NCBI GenBank assembly: GCA_036501345.1
Contig: DASYAN010000491.1
Location: 1 to 7,647, forward strand
Reading direction: 5' to 3'
DNA length: 7,647 bases
Source: DASYAN01 sp036501345
Lineage (GTDB): Bacteria; Chloroflexota; Ktedonobacteria; Ktedonobacterales; Ktedonobacteraceae
The position numbers were made by a program, and so were the translations under genes. Positions 5,446 to 7,647 of this stretch are shown one piece after another (the stretch's first letter is position 1; the number at the start of each line of letters is the position of its first letter). Under the pieces are notes generated by a model. The model was not told where the DNA came from. It searched no databases and saw nothing but the letters and a program-made list of their open reading frames with translations.

Positions 5446-5730
5446 CTGGTAACGATTACCATCACCGTTCGCTGCAGACACTGTGGAAGTGAAGATCTAG
5501 TTCGTGACGGTCATGCACCCAACGGAAAGCAAAAATATCTCTGTAAATCATGTAACAAGCGAAGTCGAGAGAACCCAGCAATACCTGGATATACAGAAGA
5601 GCGTCGTGAAGAGATTATCAAGTCCTATCAAGAGCAAAGTAGTCTGTGAGGACTAACAAGGACATTTGGTGTGGCACGCAATACGGTCAAAGATTGGCTG
5701 AAAAAAAAGCAGCCAACCTCCCTCCTTTGA
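5446..5730 (+). pseudogene. insA: InsA-like N-terminal transposase frame with internal TGA
   Basis: This frame supplies the DNA-binding part of the IS1 transposase. AAAAAGGAG at 5428-5436 is a strong ribosome site. The likely start is position 5446, which reads CTG here, whereas the related inverted copy (6366-6447) has ATG at the equivalent place, followed by the same VTITIT codons. The product begins VTITITVRCRHCGSED, then LCKSC, forming a four-Cys zinc ribbon, and ends with the helix-turn-helix-like TFGVARNTVKDWLKK. A TGA at 5647-5649 splits SSL from GLTRTFGV. It sits where an Arg (CGA) is plausible, so a single transition would explain it. The frame closes at TGA 5728-5730, after the slippery site. 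Unless the stop is read through, no InsA or fusion protein is made. Confidence 0.75.
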
Positions 5731-6191
5731 GGCAATCGTTGGTTGCACCAGATCCAGATGACCCAAATGCAACAATTTTAGAATTAGATGAACTATGGTC
5801 ATTTGTCTTCAAGAAAGTAAATAAGGTATGGGTGTGGATTGCTCTTTGTAGGAAAACACGGCAAGTTATTGCACGAGCTATTGGTGATCGAAGTGAAAAG
5901 ACGTGCCTTGAGTTATGGAACAATATTCCAGAAGAGTATCGCAAAGGGTACTGCTTTACCGATTTTTGGAAAGCATACCAGCTTGTCATCCCAGAAGATC
6001 AACTCACACAAGTCGGCAAGGAAACAGGAGAGACAGCACATGTCGAGCGTTGGAATTGCACGCTCAGACAACGCCTTAGTCGTTTTATCCGGAAAACCCT
6101 TTCTTTCTCTAAAGCAATATTCATGCATATTGCTTGTTTGGACCTGTTTCTTCATCGCTACAATCTCGACCGGGCCATCCTTCTAGGGTGA
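5646..6191 (+). CDS. insB: InsB-like catalytic frame of IS1-family transposase
   Basis: The frame is open from a GTG at 5646 to TGA 6189-6191. Only the part after about 5701 is homologous; the first 18 or so codons are the wrong-frame reading of insA. It is normally translated as the C-terminal half of an InsAB' fusion produced by -1 frameshifting. The DDE residues are visible: Asp in LELDELWSFV (48), Asp in FTDFWKAY (106) and Glu in HVERWNCTLRQRL (134), with the RKTLSFSK block (149-156) that carries the conserved Arg/Lys. Length and motif order are normal for InsB, and this half has no stop. Loss of the InsA start and the upstream TGA probably leave it silent unless complemented by another copy. 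Confidence 0.85.
   Translation: MRTNKDIWCGTQYGQRLAEKKAANLPPLRQSLVAPDPDDPNATILELDELWSFVFKKVNKVWVWIALCRKTRQVIARAIGDRSEKTCLELWNNIPEEYRKGYCFTDFWKAYQLVIPEDQLTQVGKETGETAHVERWNCTLRQRLSRFIRKTLSFSKAIFMHIACLDLFLHRYNLDRAILLG
5703..5709 (+). other. -1 ribosomal frameshift site, A AAA AAG
   Basis: A run of eight A (5701-5708) followed by G gives A-AAA-AAG in the InsA frame. This is an efficient -1 slippery heptamer, and homology passes from the insA to the insB frame exactly here. IS1 itself uses a similar A-rich site. Slipping back one base gives KKAANLPP and joins the DDE domain. No downstream stimulatory hairpin was worked out. Confidence 0.75.
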
Positions 6192-6200
6192 TCCACTACC

Positions 6201-6208
6201 TGTAAATT
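6201..6208. repeat. 8-bp IS flank TGTAAATT, reverse-complemented at 6448-6455
   Basis: TGTAAATT follows the right end of the IS at 6200, and AATTTACA follows the inverted solo IS end at 6447. The two octamers are exact reverse complements, each immediately outside an IS end and of IS1 target-duplication size. The pair looks like a target duplication whose copies were set in inverted orientation by an IS-mediated inversion. Confidence 0.6.
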
Positions 6209-6242
6209 TTATCCCATGGCTCAAAGCATTCCCAAGTATGCG

Positions 6243-6296
6243 AAGAAGCCTGTATCTGGAGAGGTCTCTCTTCCAGATACAGGCTTCTTTGTTGTC
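6243..6296 (+). terminator. Very strong hairpin (18-bp perfect stem), likely terminator
   Basis: AAGAAGCCTGTATCTGGA (6243-6260) pairs perfectly with TCCAGATACAGGCTTCTT (6272-6289) around an 11-base loop. It is followed on the plus strand by a short T-rich run (TTTGTTGT). It lies 43 bp after the right end of the IS, between two IS ends. It would stop transcription leaving the transposase, but the T-tract is interrupted, so it could also be an inserted hairpin element. It is part of the segment that the IS ends suggest was inverted. Confidence 0.65.
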
Positions 6297-6365
6297 TACT
6301 AGTGATAGTGGGGCAGCTTTACAAGCCCGTTGAGGCTTTGTCTACGTGGTTCTCTTTGACAGGAG

Positions 6366-6447
6366 GGTAATGGTTATCGTTACCATGAGGAGAGGCTCCT
6401 TTTTATTTCCAGTGTATCACGTCTTCCTTCCAAGATGACCCACTACC
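6366..6447 (-). repeat. Inverted solo left end of a related IS1-like element
   Basis: Read on the minus strand from 6447, this 82-bp stretch aligns without gaps to the IS left end at 5385-5466, with about 65 matches counted by hand. It keeps the terminal GGTAGTGGGTCA, the AAAAAGGAG ribosome site and an ATG (equivalent to the CTG at 5446) followed by codons for VTITIT. Similarity then stops abruptly and the frame ends nine codons later. It is therefore an IS end without transposase. With 5385 it forms a long, imperfect terminal inverted repeat around a 1063-bp unit. Confidence 0.8.
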
Positions 6448-6458
6448 AATTTACAATC

Positions 6459-6600
6459 AATATCAATGCACTTGTGATATCAAGACAGAATATCACAAAT
6501 GCGTTGATATTAAGACAGAATATCAACGCACTACTTGTCTGACAGATGGCATGGTTTTGTCGTTGTCTGGCAGACACTTCTCGGTTATGCTGTCTGCATA
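6459..6600. repeat. Degenerate 27-30-bp tandem repeat array
   Basis: Units start at 6459, 6489 and 6519, each with AATATCA, and end in GACAG. The first two are 30 bp and the third 27 bp. The series then decays but keeps a similar period, marked by TGTCTG at 6536, 6564 and 6591, with a perfect TGTCTG-G-CAGACA palindrome at 6564-6576. The array begins a few bases after the solo IS end. It does not look like a CRISPR. It could be a binding-site array, an iteron-like cluster or a decayed repetitive element. Confidence 0.55.
6472..6529. repeat. Two adjacent perfect hairpins with the same loop
   Basis: TTGTGATAT (6472-6480) pairs with ATATCACAA (6490-6498), and GCGTTGATAT (6501-6510) with ATATCAACGC (6520-6529). 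Both loops are nine bases, CAAGACAGA and TAAGACAGA. The stems differ at their bases but are compensated on both sides, which suggests that pairing itself, or a dimeric protein site, is maintained. Confidence 0.65.
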
Positions 6601-6948
6601 AGTAGAAGGCACTTTTAAGATGTGCTTTTCGGCGGTTAGGAAATGCTTTCAAAGTATTGAAAATCTGACCGTCCAGTCGACGGCCGGAGCGGAAAAGGCA
6701 GGATCATACACGACACGCAGCCGCTCACGACTGAGGTTCACAGGAATCTACCGCTTTGCCTTTGCAAAATGACCTCTCGGCAAGCTGATGAATGCATGTC
6801 CTATAGAGATGAGAGAGGTACTTTCTCTGAAAGGAACCGGACTGTGCTGGTAATGAACATTTGTGCGCCCCCGGGGCGCACAAGTGTGAGTGCCTTTTCC
6901 CACGCGATATTTTACGGAATGATCTTGGTCTGCCCAACCAGATCAGAT
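6601..6948. other. Non-coding stretch before the malectin-domain gene
   Basis: There is no convincing gene on either strand. Short open frames at 6725-6997 (minus) and 6769-7014 (plus) lack family features and overlap the ribosome site and start of the next gene. The base composition rises to that of the right end of the window. The stretch presumably holds the promoter and leader of the malectin gene; I could not place a -35/-10 pair with confidence. Its one clear structure is the palindrome at 6861-6883. Confidence 0.5.
6861..6883. promoter_or_regulatory. GC-rich 23-bp palindrome in the malectin-gene leader
   Basis: TTGTGCGCCCC (6861-6871) and GGGGCGCACAA (6873-6883) are perfect inverted repeats around a single C at 6872. 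It lies 76 bp before the start codon. It may be an operator, or a hairpin in the mRNA leader. It lacks a following T-run, so it is not a convincing terminator. Confidence 0.5.
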
Positions 6949-6954
6949 AAGGAG
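6949..6954 (+). promoter_or_regulatory. Ribosome binding site of the malectin-domain gene
   Basis: AAGGAG is followed five bases later by the ATG at 6960. An out-of-frame ATG at 6955 overlaps the site and is too close to be used. The choice of 6960 gives a proper signal peptide. Confidence 0.75.
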
Positions 6955-6959
6955 ATGTC

Positions 6960-7647
6960 ATGGATACCAACTCCTGCGGTGCTCTGTTGTACCGCAAACG
7001 TGTTCAACGGCTAATTGGGATGATCATGCTCCTGTGTTGTGTGATCGCACCCATTTTTGCCATTCCACTCTTCGAGCGTTCTTTTCCTGCTCATGCCGCA
7101 GGGAACATTCAAATCAATGCCGGAGGCGCAGCAGTTGATCCCTTCATTGTTGATACAGACTTCACGGGTGGGACCACAAGCACCTCAACCAAGACGGTTA
7201 CGACCACGGGGGTGACCAATCCTGCTCCCCAGGCCGTTTACCAATCCTATCGCTATGGCAACTTTCGCTATGCCATTCCTGGCCTGATTGCAAACGCGTC
7301 CTATACGGTGCGGCTGCACTTTGCGGAGATGTACTGGAAGGCTGCAGGCAAGCGCACTTTCAACGTCAGTATTAATGGGAACCAGGTCCTGACCAAGTTT
7401 GATATTTTTGCGACTGCTGGTGGGGCAGCCATTGCAGTCGTAAAGCAGTTCAATGCGATTGCTTCGACAACCGGAACAATTCTCATCCAGTTCACTAGCG
7501 TCGTGAATAACGCTCAGGTCAATGGCATCGAGGTCCTTGAGGGGACGTCTGCCACTCCGACACCCACGTCCACGTCAGGAGGAGTGCCCGCCACGCCAGC
7601 CAGTGAGGAGTTGCACGCTGGCAGCGATTCGTCGATCACAATGAGCT
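6960..7647 (+). CDS. Secreted malectin-domain (carbohydrate-binding) protein, 3' end outside window
   Basis: The frame is open for 229 codons to the window edge. Residues 1-47 are a signal peptide: a basic YRKRVQR, a long hydrophobic core (LIGMIMLLCCVIAPIFAIPL) and an AHA-A cleavage site near 46-47. Residues 48-194 match the malectin fold known from ER malectin and many bacterial exoproteins: QINAGG at the start, a VDTDFTGG stretch, YQSYRYGNFRYAIPGL, YTVRLHFAEMYW, GKRTFNVSINGN, FDI and NGIEVL at the end. Family members bind glucose-type oligosaccharides, so a carbohydrate-binding role on the cell surface or outside is likely. A Thr/Pro/Ser linker (ATPTPTSTSG, about 198-207) follows, implying a second domain beyond the window. 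Codon use is GC-richer than in the central genes, so this gene may belong to the core genome bordering the accessory region. Confidence 0.85.
   Translation, partial: MDTNSCGALLYRKRVQRLIGMIMLLCCVIAPIFAIPLFERSFPAHAAGNIQINAGGAAVDPFIVDTDFTGGTTSTSTKTVTTTGVTNPAPQAVYQSYRYGNFRYAIPGLIANASYTVRLHFAEMYWKAAGKRTFNVSINGNQVLTKFDIFATAGGAAIAVVKQFNAIASTTGTILIQFTSVVNNAQVNGIEVLEGTSATPTPTSTSGGVPATPASEELHAGSDSSITMS

Larger units (their letters stand above)
5385..6200 (+). mobile_element. IS1-family insertion sequence, full length (816 bp) but mutated
   Basis: The left end, GGTGGTGGGTCAC (5385-5397), and the right end read inward on the minus strand, GGTAGTGGATCAC (6200-6188), form an imperfect inverted repeat matching at 18 of the first 23 bases. 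They start with GGT as IS1 ends do. The length, the two-frame transposase and the insB stop lying inside the right repeat all fit the family. The flanks (GAAACGGA on the left, TGTAAATT on the right) are not a direct target duplication. This means the element has been rearranged since insertion or is very old. Two mutations in the InsA frame make autonomous activity doubtful. Confidence 0.85.

Noticed and set aside
5687..5989. 100-codon minus-strand ORF
   Set aside because: Antisense to the insB frame, which has clear DDE motifs.
5377..6208. Direct target duplication around the full IS
   Set aside because: GAAACGGA on the left and TGTAAATT on the right do not match; the octamer instead matches in inverted form next to the solo end.
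6459..6600. CRISPR array
   Set aside because: Units vary in both sequence and length, there are no constant repeats separated by unique spacers, and no cas gene is present.
6443..6652. 69-codon minus-strand ORF through the hairpin repeats
   Set aside because: It reads through the tandem repeat array, has no ribosome site and gives a low-complexity repetitive peptide.

Overview
This is a bacterial accessory region, heavily reworked by insertion sequences, with an abrupt mosaic of base composition. It holds AT-rich stretches (positions 1-295 and 1466-3418), an intermediate gene (3993-5288) and a GC-richer right end (after about 6600). The host cannot be fixed from sequence alone. The IS1-like and Tn5-like transposase types, the signal-peptide malectin-domain protein with a Thr/Pro linker and the IS density would fit a Chloroflexota/Ktedonobacteria-type genome, but this is a low-confidence inference.

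Left part (1-1453). The window opens inside the C-terminal third of an N-carbamoylputrescine amidase (aguB). It is followed by a decayed minus-strand IS1-type element (about 321-1017) carrying a transposase with an in-frame stop, a frameshift and missing catalytic parts. The element is flanked by a 5-bp direct repeat and interrupts the join to the C-terminal end of a Tn5/IS4-type transposase (1018-1331). A 40-codon basic ORF overlaps the end of that remnant.

Centre (1466-5415). Two divergent genes share a 574-bp intergenic region, and each has a clear ribosome binding site. The minus-strand gene encodes a 650-residue protein made almost entirely of nine and a half copies of a roughly 65-residue helical repeat, with a four-repeat higher-order period. 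The plus-strand gene encodes a 431-residue protein with an internal hydrophobic segment, an HExxH zinc-peptidase domain resembling plant/bacterial basic secretory proteases, and the C-terminal tetrapeptide KDEL, the eukaryotic ER-retrieval signal. A Trp-Asp-x-x-Gln motif of the repeat protein recurs in the peptidase N-terminus. I infer a possible secreted or host-directed pair; this is the most unusual content of the window. A short ORF overlaps the KDEL codons and is cut off by the next IS.

Right part (5385-6600). A complete-length IS1-family element (5385-6200) shows the InsA/InsB organisation with an A-AAA-AAG slippery site, but its InsA frame has a TGA stop and a CTG where a related copy has ATG. 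An inverted solo left end of a related element lies at 6366-6447. The 8 bp just outside these two ends are exact reverse complements, the footprint expected of an IS-mediated adjacent inversion. An 18-bp-stem hairpin lies between them. Outside the IS remnants are tandem hairpins and a decaying 27-30-bp-period repeat array (6459-6600).

Right end (6601-7647). A non-coding leader with a GC-rich palindrome precedes a secreted malectin-domain protein that runs off the window.
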